The notes under the pieces are model-generated. The model made no database searches, had not been told where the DNA came from, and saw only the letters and a list, made by a program, of their open reading frames with translations. From Pseudomonadota bacterium (lineage in GTDB: Bacteria; Pseudomonadota; Gammaproteobacteria; Burkholderiales; Burkholderiaceae_C), in NCBI GenBank assembly GCA_018241225.1, contig JAFEEG010000016.1, positions 62,001-126,000 of the forward strand: DNA of 64,000 bases, given 5' to 3'. Below are positions 16,912 to 25,077 of the stretch, piece by piece. Every line of letters starts with the position of its first letter. Position 1 is the first letter of the stretch. Both the position numbers and the translations under genes were made by a program.

Positions 16912-17700
16912 TTACAGAACACTTTCGAGGAACTTGCGGCAACGCTCGCTTTGCGGATTGCCGAACACCTCGGCCGGCGAACCGCGTTCCTCGATCTTTC
17001 CCTTGTGCAGGAAGGCGACTTCAGTTGACACCTCCCGCGCAAAGGCCATCTCGTGGGTGACCATCACCATGGTGCGGCCCTCCTCGGCCAGCAGGCGGAT
17101 CACCTTCAGCACCTCGCCCACCAGTTCAGGGTCCAGCGCCGAAGTGGGCTCGTCGAACAGCAGCAGCTTGGGCTCCATGGCCAGGGCGCGGGCGATCGCG
17201 CAGCGCTGCTGCTGCCCGCCTGAGATGTGGGCCGGGTAGTGCTGCATCCGGTCGCCAAGCCCGACCTTCGCCAGCAGCGCGCCGGCACGCTCGGTCGCCT
17301 CGCGGCGCGACAACCCCAGCACCTTCATGGGCGGCATGGCCACGTTCTCCAGCACCGTCATGTGGCTCCACAGGTTGAAGTTCTGGAACACCATGCCGAT
17401 GCCCGCACGCAGCCTGTTGACCTGGCTCTTGCTGGCAGGGCTGGCCTGCCCTGTCGAGGACCGGCGCATGTGGATCTCTTCGCCATCGATGGCGACGGTG
17501 CCGGCATCGGGGACTTCCAGCAAATTGAGGCAGCGCAGAAAAGTACTCTTGCCCGATCCGCTGGCGCCGATGAGGGTCACCACGTCGTGCTCGTGCGCAC
17601 ACAGATCAATGCCGCGCAGAACATCCAGTGCGCCGAAGCGCTTCTGGATGCCGGTGGCAGACACGATCTGTCTGCCCTGTTGTCGTTGGGGGTCGCTCAA
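16912..17700 (-). CDS. Amino acid ABC transporter ATPase (HisP-like)
   Basis: A protein of about 262 residues with Walker A GASGSGKST, Q-loop GMVFQNFNLW, signature motif ISGGQQQRCAIARAL, Walker B LLLFDEPTSALDP and switch His in MVTHEM. The in-frame region upstream to 17811 overlaps the SDR gene and is not needed. A TTG at 17700 with GAGGA about 7 bp upstream looks the best start; a GTG at 17664 is possible. It powers the permease pair and belongs to the same leftward operon. Confidence 0.9.
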   Translation of the reverse strand: MSDPQRQQGRQIVSATGIQKRFGALDVLRGIDLCAHEHDVVTLIGASGSGKSTFLRCLNLLEVPDAGTVAIDGEEIHMRRSSTGQASPASKSQVNRLRAGIGMVFQNFNLWSHMTVLENVAMPPMKVLGLSRREATERAGALLAKVGLGDRMQHYPAHISGGQQQRCAIARALAMEPKLLLFDEPTSALDPELVGEVLKVIRLLAEEGRTMVMVTHEMAFAREVSTEVAFLHKGKIEERGSPAEVFGNPQSERCRKFLESVL

Positions 17701-17735
17701 TTTGGTTTCCTCGTTGAGAGCGCGAGCGCTTTGCC

Positions 17736-18515
17736 TTAGAAGGTCCCGGGATAGGCCCCGCCATCGAGCAGCAGATTCTGGGCATTGATGTAGCCGGCAT
17801 GCGCGCTGCACAGAAACGCGCAGGCACGCCCGAACTCCATCGGATCTCCAAAACGTCCTGCCGGGCTACGGCCTTGCCAATCGGCCTGCTCCACCTCGAA
17901 CGTGCGGCCCGAGACGGCCGCGGCGGCCTGCACGGTGGCGTGCAAGCGATCGGTTGCGAACGAACCTGGCAGCAGGTTGTTGATGGTGACGTTGCGATGC
18001 GCCGTGCGCCGCGCCAAGCCCGCCACGAAGCCGGTGAGCCCGCTGCGCGCACCGTTGGACAGGCCCAGGATGTCGATGGGCGCCTTCACCGAGGACGACG
18101 TGATGTTCACGATGCGCCCGAAGCCGCGCGCCATCATGCCGTCCACCGTCGCCTTCATCAGTTCGATGGGCGTGAGCATGTTGGCGTCCAGCGCGGCAAT
18201 CCAGTCCTCGCGCGTCCATTGGCGGAAGTCCCCTGGCTTGGGCCCCGCGGCATTGGTCACCAGGATGTCCGGCGCCGGGCAGGCTTCGAGGAGGAGCGCT
18301 CGCCCCTGCGCCGTGGTGACGTCAGCGGCCACTGTGCGCACGCTGGCGCCGGTTACCTTGCGGATCTCGTTGGCCGTGGCCTCCAGTGCCTCGGCGCCGC
18401 GTGCCGCAATGGTCAGCGACACGCCGTCTTCTGCCAGCGCCATCGCGCATGCACGGCCCAGCCCCTTGCTGGCGGCGCACACCAGTGCCGTCCTGCCCTT
18501 GATTCCCAGGTCCAT
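17736..18515 (-). CDS. Short-chain dehydrogenase/reductase with an atypical active site
   Basis: A 259-residue Rossmann-fold protein. The cofactor loop is CAASKGLGRA (positions 13-22), followed by TNAAG near 88-91 and SSSVKAP near 140-146, all standard for SDRs. The catalytic YxxxK is not found. At the expected place the sequence is LGLSNGARSGL, with Ser153 and Arg157 instead of Tyr and Lys. I recall an uncharacterised SDR subgroup with this S-N-G-A-R pattern, so it may be a family trait rather than a lesion. It lies between the hydratase and ATPase genes. The reaction is uncertain. Confidence 0.85.
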   Translation of the reverse strand: MDLGIKGRTALVCAASKGLGRACAMALAEDGVSLTIAARGAEALEATANEIRKVTGASVRTVAADVTTAQGRALLLEACPAPDILVTNAAGPKPGDFRQWTREDWIAALDANMLTPIELMKATVDGMMARGFGRIVNITSSSVKAPIDILGLSNGARSGLTGFVAGLARRTAHRNVTINNLLPGSFATDRLHATVQAAAAVSGRTFEVEQADWQGRSPAGRFGDPMEFGRACAFLCSAHAGYINAQNLLLDGGAYPGTF

Positions 18516-18529
18516 GGCGGGCTCCTGCC

Positions 18530-19300
18530 TCAGACGAAGTTGGCCGCGACCACACCAAAGCGGTCGAACGAGGACTGCACTTGCATGCCCTGCAGCGCGC
18601 GGTACTGCCGCGTGAAGGAGCCGGACATCACCTGCATCCCCGCTTCGAGGGCAAGGCCGAACTCGGCCAGCTTGTTGGCCAGCCAGAGTACCGACAGCAG
18701 CCCACCGCCCTGCATGACCGCCGAGCCCGAGGCGGTTTCGCTCACGGCGCCGTCGACCTGAACCGTCACGGTGGCGTTGGCCAGGTCGCGGTTGGCCGCC
18801 GTCAGCGGCACGGCCGGCCCTGTGACGTAGGCCTTTTGCTGCGCGTTGTCGGCCATCGCCAGCGCCAGGTTGCCGGCAAACGGCCCGCGAACCTCCACGA
18901 TCTCCAGGGCAGGAGCCGCATGCGTCACGGCGGCGGCCACTTCCTCCAGCGTCACACCGGGCCCGCGCAGGGTCTTGCCGATGGTCAGGCACAGCTCGTT
19001 CTCGAAGCCCGGCTCGATCAGGTCGCCAAAGCGGTAGGCCTGGCCGCTGGCATGCCGGCCGCTTTCCAGCAGGTAGCCGAAGCACGGCTCATGCACCTGC
19101 TGCTGAACCCGCATGGCCTCGGCGGTGAGGCCGACCTTCCAGCCCGCCTGCCGCTCGCCTCTGTCGAGGCGCTTGCGCAATAAGGCCAACTGCACTTCGT
19201 AGCCCTGTTGCAGGGAGAACTTGCCTGCCCATTCCGGCGGCATGTAGCGGCCTTCTTCCATGGCCTGCCAAAGGGCGTTTGCAATGTCTTGCGTGTTCAT
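18530..19300 (-). CDS. 2-keto-4-pentenoate hydratase/fumarylacetoacetase-family protein
   Basis: A 256-residue protein of the MhpD/2-oxopent-4-enoate hydratase group. FGYLLESGR, then EPGFENELCLTIGKTL with the metal-site Glu pair, and ALEIVEVRG are recognisable, as is the C-terminal VMSGSFTRQYRA. By family it adds water to, or decarboxylates, a 2-oxo-enoic acid using Mg2+. The same frame stays open to 19717 across the aminotransferase gene, but the ATG at 19300, 7 bp after that gene ends, is the natural start. With the aminotransferase and SDR it suggests conversion of an amino acid to an oxo-acid and on to central metabolism. Confidence 0.87.
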   Translation of the reverse strand: MNTQDIANALWQAMEEGRYMPPEWAGKFSLQQGYEVQLALLRKRLDRGERQAGWKVGLTAEAMRVQQQVHEPCFGYLLESGRHASGQAYRFGDLIEPGFENELCLTIGKTLRGPGVTLEEVAAAVTHAAPALEIVEVRGPFAGNLALAMADNAQQKAYVTGPAVPLTAANRDLANATVTVQVDGAVSETASGSAVMQGGGLLSVLWLANKLAEFGLALEAGMQVMSGSFTRQYRALQGMQVQSSFDRFGVVAANFV

Positions 19301-19307
19301 CGCATCC

Positions 19308-20507
19308 TCAACGGGTGTTCGGGTTGTGTTCCAGGTAGGAGGCAAGGCGGCGAACGCCTTCATCCAGCCGCGACGTGCTGCTCGCATAGCACCACCGCAG
19401 GTAGCCTTCGCCCTCCGGGCCGAAGGCCACCCCCGGCGCCAGCCCCAGTCCGGCCTCGGCGACGAGTTGCTTGCAGAACGCGAGGCTGTCCTTGACGCCT
19501 TCGACACGGAAGAAGGTGTACATCGCGCCACCGGCGGGCGCAGCGAGTTCGACACCAGGCACCGCGCCCAGGCGCGCGGCCAGATGATCCCTGCCCTGGC
19601 GAAGCCGCGCGACGGTCCGGGCGATGGCATCTTCACCCCGCGACAGGGCCACCTGCCCCGCGGCCTGGACGAAGGGCGGCGCGCAGGTGCTGCTGTACTC
19701 GATGAGCTTGCCGACATCGCCCAGCATCGCGGCCGGCACCACGATCCAGCCCAGGCGCCAGCCCGTCATGCGCCAGGCCTTGGAGAAGGAGTTGCAGCTG
19801 ATGACCCGGTCCTCGGGCGTGGCGATGTCCAGGAAGGACGGGGCACACGGCGCATCGAAGCTGATGCGCTGGTAGACGTCGTCGCTGACGATCCAGATAC
19901 CCAGGCGCCGGCAGTGCGCGAGGATGATCTCCTGTGTCTCCCGCGAGATGGTCCAGCCGGTCGGGTTGTTGGGCGCATTCAACAGGAGTGCGCGAGTTCC
20001 AGGTCGAAGGGCTTCAAGAAGACGCTGGACGTCGAGCATCCAGCCGCTTGCGCTGAACTCGAGCGCTACGGTTTCGACGTGGGCGCCCAGGACCTTGGGC
20101 ATCTCCACCAGGTTGGGCCACAGCGGCGTCACGGCCACGACGCGGTCGCCGGGGTTCAGGAGGGCCTGCAGTGCCAGCATCAATGCATGCGTTCCCGAAC
20201 TCGTCACTGCGATCCGATCGACACCGATCGGACCGTGCCAACGCGACAGGTAGTCGGCGATCTCCTGGCGCAGCCCCGGGTCGCCCAGTGTCTGGACATA
20301 GAAGGTGCGCTTGTTCTCGATCGCGGCGATCGCGGCGTCACAGATCTCGTCCGGCGTCTCCTCGTCGGGCTCGCCGAACCAAAACGGCAGCACGTCCTTG
20401 CGGTCCATGGCCGCATTGGCGACTTCGCGGATCTTCGAGGACCGTAGCGACTGGACTTCTGGCCGCGCGACAGTAGGCGGCGGGCGATAGGGGGCGGTAC
20501 TCTGCAT
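19308..20507 (-). CDS. PLP-dependent aminotransferase, class I/II
   Basis: A 399-residue aspartate-aminotransferase-fold enzyme. Visible sites: NAPNNPTGW (180-185), SDDVY with Asp210 and Tyr212, and the Schiff-base lysine Lys243 in SFSKAWRMTGWRLGW. A C-terminal RWCYASS motif supplies the substrate-carboxylate region. It lies 61 bp downstream of the HAD-phosphatase gene and 7 bp upstream of the hydratase. It probably deaminates the amino compound imported by the ABC transporter encoded in the same operon (inference). Confidence 0.92.
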   Translation of the reverse strand: MQSTAPYRPPPTVARPEVQSLRSSKIREVANAAMDRKDVLPFWFGEPDEETPDEICDAAIAAIENKRTFYVQTLGDPGLRQEIADYLSRWHGPIGVDRIAVTSSGTHALMLALQALLNPGDRVVAVTPLWPNLVEMPKVLGAHVETVALEFSASGWMLDVQRLLEALRPGTRALLLNAPNNPTGWTISRETQEIILAHCRRLGIWIVSDDVYQRISFDAPCAPSFLDIATPEDRVISCNSFSKAWRMTGWRLGWIVVPAAMLGDVGKLIEYSSTCAPPFVQAAGQVALSRGEDAIARTVARLRQGRDHLAARLGAVPGVELAAPAGGAMYTFFRVEGVKDSLAFCKQLVAEAGLGLAPGVAFGPEGEGYLRWCYASSTSRLDEGVRRLASYLEHNPNTR

Positions 20508-20568
20508 TCGGGCTTGTCTCCGTGTTGTGGGCTCAATCGCGGCTGGATCGTTCGGCAGCTTCCGGGTG

Positions 20569-21441
20569 CTACCCGTAGCGAGATGGCGCGACGGGTTCGC
20601 TGCCCAAGGCAGGAGTCAGGTGAGGTTGTTGCGTCTGCGTGGGCCTGCCGAGCAGCCCAGCTACCGAGGGGACGATCGCGCCGTTCGCCTGACCCACCAG
20701 CACGCATGCCATGCCCAGCCGCGACGCGCCCTCGGCGTCAGTGAGCGGGTTGTCACCGACCACCACGGTATCTTTGGCGCTCGCACCCATGCGGCGAAGG
20801 CCTTCCTCGAAAAGCAGCGGCTCGGGCTTGCCGACCACGCGCCAGGGCTTCACGCCGCTGGCCGCGACCACGGCCGCAAGGAGCGCACCGGTCTCGGGCA
20901 CCACACGGCCTTGGGGTCCGGGGTGAGTGGCATCGACGTTGCTCACGACCAGGCGTGCGCCACGCAACAGCTCGTTGGCCACCACCGCCAGCCGCGCATG
21001 GCTGAAATCCATATCCAGCGCAAGCAATACGAAATCTGCGTCGGCCTCTACCAGCTTGCAGCCTAGCGAGCGAGCGAAGTCCTGCAACGCCGGGCTCGAG
21101 GCCAACAGCACGCGCGCTTCGGGGTGCTCGCGCACCAACTGCCGCACGGCCAGTTCGCCAGCCAACACGATGCGCTCGGGTGCCACACGTAACCCCAGGC
21201 GATGGAGGCGCTGTGCCAGGCCCGGCGCCGTGTGCGTGGAGTTGTTCGAAACAATGGCATAGCGCCCGTCGAAATGGGCCAGCAGTTCGGCCGCACCCGG
21301 GATGAGTTCCTGCTGGCGCACCAGCGTGCCGTCGAGATCGACCAGCAGATGACGGGCACGCGCCAGGCGAATGTCGGTGGCCACGATGCCCCCGCGGTCA
21401 TGGCCTGCAGTGGCCTCGGTTGGTTGGATGTTCTTGCTCAT
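20569..21441 (-). CDS. HAD-IIA family phosphatase (NagD/phosphoglycolate-phosphatase-like)
   Basis: A 290-residue haloacid-dehalogenase phosphatase. The nucleophile motif is LLVDLDGTLV with Asp35 and Asp37. The second motif is IVSNNSTHT. A Lys lies in VVGKPEPLLF, and the final acidic motif is VVGDNPLTDAEGA. The central cap is the IIA type. It is the first gene of the leftward operon, opposite the RpiR regulator, and is the third phosphatase of the block after the calcineurin-like and IMPase-like enzymes. It should dephosphorylate a small metabolite in the cytoplasm. Confidence 0.9.
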   Translation of the reverse strand: MSKNIQPTEATAGHDRGGIVATDIRLARARHLLVDLDGTLVRQQELIPGAAELLAHFDGRYAIVSNNSTHTAPGLAQRLHRLGLRVAPERIVLAGELAVRQLVREHPEARVLLASSPALQDFARSLGCKLVEADADFVLLALDMDFSHARLAVVANELLRGARLVVSNVDATHPGPQGRVVPETGALLAAVVAASGVKPWRVVGKPEPLLFEEGLRRMGASAKDTVVVGDNPLTDAEGASRLGMACVLVGQANGAIVPSVAGLLGRPTQTQQPHLTPALGSEPVAPSRYG

Positions 21442-21489
21442 GGCGGCGAATTATTGAGCATTATTCAGTGTAAGTGTGACAGGTGAATG

Positions 21490-21501
21490 ATGAATATTCA
21501 T
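21490..21501. promoter_or_regulatory. 12-bp palindrome in the HAD/RpiR divergent promoter
   Basis: ATGAATATTCAT is a perfect palindrome. Nearby at about 21449-21467 is a looser GAAT...ATTC inverted repeat with an AT-rich core. The two lie in the 278-bp gap between the leftward transporter/phosphatase operon and the rightward RpiR gene. They are good candidates for RpiR operators; this is inferred from position and symmetry only. Confidence 0.45.
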
Positions 21502-21719
21502 TCCAGACTAACCCTGAACCGCGCTACTTTCTCCACCTGCCTCACGCCTCGGAAGGGATTCCGCCCCGACTGAAGCAAAAAGGCGGTGCCGGAGATCAAG
21601 GACAAGCGTGCATCGACAGGGACGAGCTTTCAACGAAGGAGCCATGACACGGCCAGCGGCCAGGTATGGCGTGCCGGCCACACCATGGACGGTAGGCCAG
21701 AGCAAGTAAGCTCGTGCCC

Positions 21720-22670
21720 ATGAAGCGCAAAAGCACCCCCAGATCTGCCGGTGGAACGGCTTCTCCGGCCAAAAGCAAGCCTCTGGCGACGCCTGCGCCT
21801 CCTCGTGCCGAAGTGCCGGAGGTTCAGGTCTCCGCCGTGCTTGCACGCATCCAGACGCTGTGGTCTTCGCTCGGCCCGGTGGGCCAACGCATCGCCGAGT
21901 TCATCATGAAGAACCCTCGTGAGGTGGTCTACATGTCGGTCAGCGAGGTGGCGGAGCGAACGAATTCCAGCGAAGGCAGCATCGTCGGCCTGTGCAAGAA
22001 CCTGGGCGCGACCGGATTCCAGCAGATCAAGATCGCTCTGGCGCAGGAGCTGGTGCGGCCGGTGCAATTCATCCATGAAGACCTCGACCCGAAGGACAAT
22101 GCCGCGAAGGTGATCCGTAAGATCTTCCAGAGCGACGTCCAGACGCTGCACGAAACCGAAGCCACCCTCGACGCGAAGGAGATGGAGCGTGCGGTGAGAT
22201 TGTTCCGCCAGGCCGAGCGCATCGAGATCTACGGTATCGGCAGCTCGGCCACTATCGCCGAGGACGCGTACTACCGCATGCTGCGCATCGGCTTGAACGT
22301 GAAGCTGGCGGTCGATTCGCACGTGCAGGCGATCAGCGCCTCGCTCACCGATGCAAAGACGGCGGTACTGACCATCTCGCACTCGGGCAGTTCGCACGAG
22401 ACGGTGACCGCCACGCGACTGGCGAAGGAAGCGGGCGCGTCCACGGTGTGCATCACCAACTTCGGCAAGTCACCAATCCAGGCCTTCGCCGACGTGCTGC
22501 TGTTCACCATGGCACGCGAGACCAACTTTCGTACGGAAGCGATGACGAGCCGTCTCGCGCAGCTGGCCATCATCGACGTGCTGATTGCGTGCCTGGCGCT
22601 GTCGGACTATGACACGTCGGTGCGGACCTTGCGCCAGACCTTCGACATACTGTCGCTCAAACGGTACTGA
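21720..22670 (+). CDS. RpiR family transcriptional regulator (HTH plus SIS domain)
   Basis: A regulator of about 316 residues. A basic, Pro/Ala-rich N-terminal tail is followed by an RpiR helix-turn-helix (VGQRIAEFIMKNPREVVYMS, then SEVAERTNSSEGSIVGLCK) and a C-terminal SIS domain with IYGIGSSATIAEDAYYR and TISHSGSSHETVTATRLAKEAG. SIS domains bind phosphorylated sugars or related phosphate esters. It is transcribed away from the phosphatase/transporter operon, its likely target. A GTG at 21714 lies two codons before the chosen ATG. The phosphate-sensing domain fits the three phosphatases under its presumed control. Confidence 0.9.
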   Translation: MKRKSTPRSAGGTASPAKSKPLATPAPPRAEVPEVQVSAVLARIQTLWSSLGPVGQRIAEFIMKNPREVVYMSVSEVAERTNSSEGSIVGLCKNLGATGFQQIKIALAQELVRPVQFIHEDLDPKDNAAKVIRKIFQSDVQTLHETEATLDAKEMERAVRLFRQAERIEIYGIGSSATIAEDAYYRMLRIGLNVKLAVDSHVQAISASLTDAKTAVLTISHSGSSHETVTATRLAKEAGASTVCITNFGKSPIQAFADVLLFTMARETNFRTEAMTSRLAQLAIIDVLIACLALSDYDTSVRTLRQTFDILSLKRY

Positions 22671-22685
22671 AAGCTCCAGGCAGCC

Positions 22686-22726
22686 AAAGCAGCCGATGGG
22701 GAGGGCGGGGCGAAACTGCTGGATCG
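22686..22726 (+). repeat. 41-bp direct repeat, right copy
   Basis: Matches 12543-12583 at 40 of 41 bases in the same orientation. It begins 16 bp after the RpiR stop and marks the right edge of the phosphatase/transporter block. Confidence 0.8.
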
Positions 22727-22766
22727 CCCAGAGCAGAAGTAGCCGCCTCGGGGCCGCGAACCCTGC

Positions 22767-24008
22767 TCAATCCAGCGAGGACTCGCTGGCCGCGCCTTCG
22801 CTCAGCATGGCGTCGATGGTGCGGGCATCCAGTCCGGCCTGCGCCAGGACTTCTCGCGTGTGCTGGCCACGGCGCGGCGGTATTCGCAGGCGCGCGGTGA
22901 GCGGCTCCGTCGATTGAAAGCCGATGCCGGGAACCTTGGTCTGCAGCGTCCTCGTGGGCAGTTCGATTGCAACGGCGGGCCAGTCGTCCGAAATGCTGCG
23001 CGCCGCCTCCACTGGCTGGGCGACCACGGATACCGGCACGCCGGCATCATTCAACAAGCCCACCCATTCGCCTGCTGGCTTGCGCGAGAGCACCGCGCCG
23101 AGGATTTGCTGAGTGCGCTCCACCTCGCCAGCCTGGGCCGCCTGCGCAAGCGCCGTTGCTTCGTCGGGCGTGGCGGCGGATTGCGCCAGCGCCCGCAGCA
23201 GTGCCTCGCCCTGGTCGGGCGCGTTGCAGACGATGGCCAGGTAGCCCTTACCAGTCGGGAAGGTGCCCGGTAGCGGGTTGCCCGAGAAGGCCGTCGATCG
23301 GCTCCTGGGCAGATCGACGCCGCTCACCAAGGGGGCAGCGAAGGCCGGCGCCATGAGGGTCAGCGCTGCGCCCATCATCGACACTTGCATCCATTCGCCG
23401 CGCAGGCGAGGCTCGCAGGATTCTGCCGCGCGGCTGCGGCGCAGCAGCGCAGCCAGCACCGCCATCGCAGCCTGCTGCCCCACCGCGTAGTCCACCACCG
23501 GAAAGCCGATACGCTGCGGACGGCCTTCGGCGTCGGCATTGGCCGCCATCAGCCCGCTGGCCGCCTGGACGACATGGTCGTAAGCCCGCTTGTCCGAGCC
23601 TTGGCCAAAGCCGGTGACGGAGCACACCACCAGCCTGGGATGGCGCTCGATCAATCGGGCCGGATCGAAGCCGAGCTTGGCCAGCTTGCCGGGCCGGAAG
23701 TTCTCCAGCAAAACATCGGCCTTGGCGATGAGGGCTTCCATGGCCTGGCGCGAGCGTGCGTCGCGCATGTTCAGGGCCACGCTGCGCTTGCCCGCGTTCT
23801 GGGTGATGAAGGCTTCGCCTAGGCCCAGGCGGGCAAGTGCCGGGTCGGCTGCCTTGGCGCGGATCATGTCGTCACCGTCGGCCCGCTCGACGCGGATCAC
23901 CTCCGCGCCCAGCAGGCCCAACTGGTAGCCCACGAAGGGGCCGGCCAGCACATGGGTCCAGTCGATGACAGTCAGGCCCGCGAGTGGTCCGCGTTCTGCT
24001 TTTTGCAT
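22767..24008 (-). CDS. CoA-transferase family III (CaiB/BaiF)
   Basis: A 413-residue class III CoA-transferase. The N-terminus LAGLTVIDWTHVLAGPFVGY and the ENFRPGKLAKLGFD block are diagnostic, and the catalytic Asp is likely the one in FPVVDYAVG. It should transfer CoA to an organic acid without ATP. It begins 1 bp after the stop of the Bug-type binding protein and forms a two-gene leftward unit with it, opposite a LysR gene. That suggests uptake and CoA activation of one carboxylate, which remains unidentified. Confidence 0.92.
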   Translation of the reverse strand: MQKAERGPLAGLTVIDWTHVLAGPFVGYQLGLLGAEVIRVERADGDDMIRAKAADPALARLGLGEAFITQNAGKRSVALNMRDARSRQAMEALIAKADVLLENFRPGKLAKLGFDPARLIERHPRLVVCSVTGFGQGSDKRAYDHVVQAASGLMAANADAEGRPQRIGFPVVDYAVGQQAAMAVLAALLRRSRAAESCEPRLRGEWMQVSMMGAALTLMAPAFAAPLVSGVDLPRSRSTAFSGNPLPGTFPTGKGYLAIVCNAPDQGEALLRALAQSAATPDEATALAQAAQAGEVERTQQILGAVLSRKPAGEWVGLLNDAGVPVSVVAQPVEAARSISDDWPAVAIELPTRTLQTKVPGIGFQSTEPLTARLRIPPRRGQHTREVLAQAGLDARTIDAMLSEGAASESSLD

Positions 24009-24009
24009 G

Positions 24010-24987
24010 TCACTGCTCCGGCTTGACGCCGCTGTCCTTGATGTAGTGCGCCCAGCGCTCGACCTCGCGGCGATAAAAGGCCTGGGTTTCCTGCTGGTTG
24101 AAATGCATGGCCGTACCGCCGGTCCTGGCCAAGGTCTGCACCATCTCCGGTGAATCGACGGCCTTGCGCACGACGGCGTTCAGACGTTCGAGCACTGGAG
24201 CGGGCACGCCAGTGGGCGCGAATACCGACACCCAGGCCGTGAATTCGAACTCTGGCATGCCCTGTTCGCGGAAGGTGGGCTCGCCCGGCCTGACCGGGTT
24301 GCGCGCCGCGGATGCCACGGCCAGTGCACGCAATCGCTTGCCCTCGACATAGGTCTGCGCCGCGCTTGGGTCGGAGAAGGCGTCGCTCACCTGCTTACCG
24401 ACCACGTCGGTGAGCGACTGCGGGTTCGACTTGTAGGGGATGTTGGTGGCCTGAATGCCGGCCTGCAGGCGGAAGATCTCGCAAGCGACCTGGGTGACGG
24501 CGTTGCCGCTGCCGCAACTGACCTTGCCTGGATTGCTCTTGGCGTCAGCCACCAGGTCGGGCACCGTCTTCCAGAGCGAGGCGGCTTCCACGTAGAGCGA
24601 GACCGGGCTGGAAGACAGGCCGGCCACGCCCTGGAACTGCGTGGCCTCGTAGCCGAGTCTGCCAGGAAAGAAGGCAAAGTTGACCGCGTTGGTGGTCGCG
24701 CTGCCGATCAGCAGCGTGTAGCCGTCGGCCTTGGCCTTGGCTGCCGCCTGCGCACCGATGGCGCCATTGGCCCCGGCCTTGTTGTCCACCAGAACCGGCA
24801 CCTTGAGTTGCTCGGACATGCTCTTGGCCAGCAGGCGGGTGGTGATGTCGGTCCCGCTGCCTGCGCCAAAGGGCACGATCAACGTGATGGGGCGCGAAGG
24901 ATAGACGTCTTGCGCCTGTGCGCATGCCGCACCGGCGGCCAGGCAAGCCAGCGCAGCCGCCGCCGAAAAGAGGGTTTTTTTCTTCAT
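24010..24987 (-). CDS. Bug/TctC-type periplasmic binding protein
   Basis: A 325-residue exported protein with signal peptide 1-26 (MKKKTLFSAA to AQA-QD). The mature domain has YPSRPITLIVPFGAGSGTDI, VDNKAGANGAIG and IPYKSNPQSLTDVVGKQV, the marks of the family that serves tripartite tricarboxylate transporters. The ATG at 24987 with its Lys-rich start is preferred to a start at 25032. No TctA/TctB membrane genes are nearby, so it probably works with a distant transporter or as a sensor. The neighbouring CoA-transferase suggests a carboxylate ligand. Confidence 0.92.
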   Translation of the reverse strand: MKKKTLFSAAAALACLAAGAACAQAQDVYPSRPITLIVPFGAGSGTDITTRLLAKSMSEQLKVPVLVDNKAGANGAIGAQAAAKAKADGYTLLIGSATTNAVNFAFFPGRLGYEATQFQGVAGLSSSPVSLYVEAASLWKTVPDLVADAKSNPGKVSCGSGNAVTQVACEIFRLQAGIQATNIPYKSNPQSLTDVVGKQVSDAFSDPSAAQTYVEGKRLRALAVASAARNPVRPGEPTFREQGMPEFEFTAWVSVFAPTGVPAPVLERLNAVVRKAVDSPEMVQTLARTGGTAMHFNQQETQAFYRREVERWAHYIKDSGVKPEQ

Positions 24988-25077
24988 CAGGGTGTCTCCA
25001 GGGAGGCTGGCTGGATTGTGATGACTGGCCACATATCTGACAATTATTGAGATGTGAATTAGCCATCACGAATTAGT

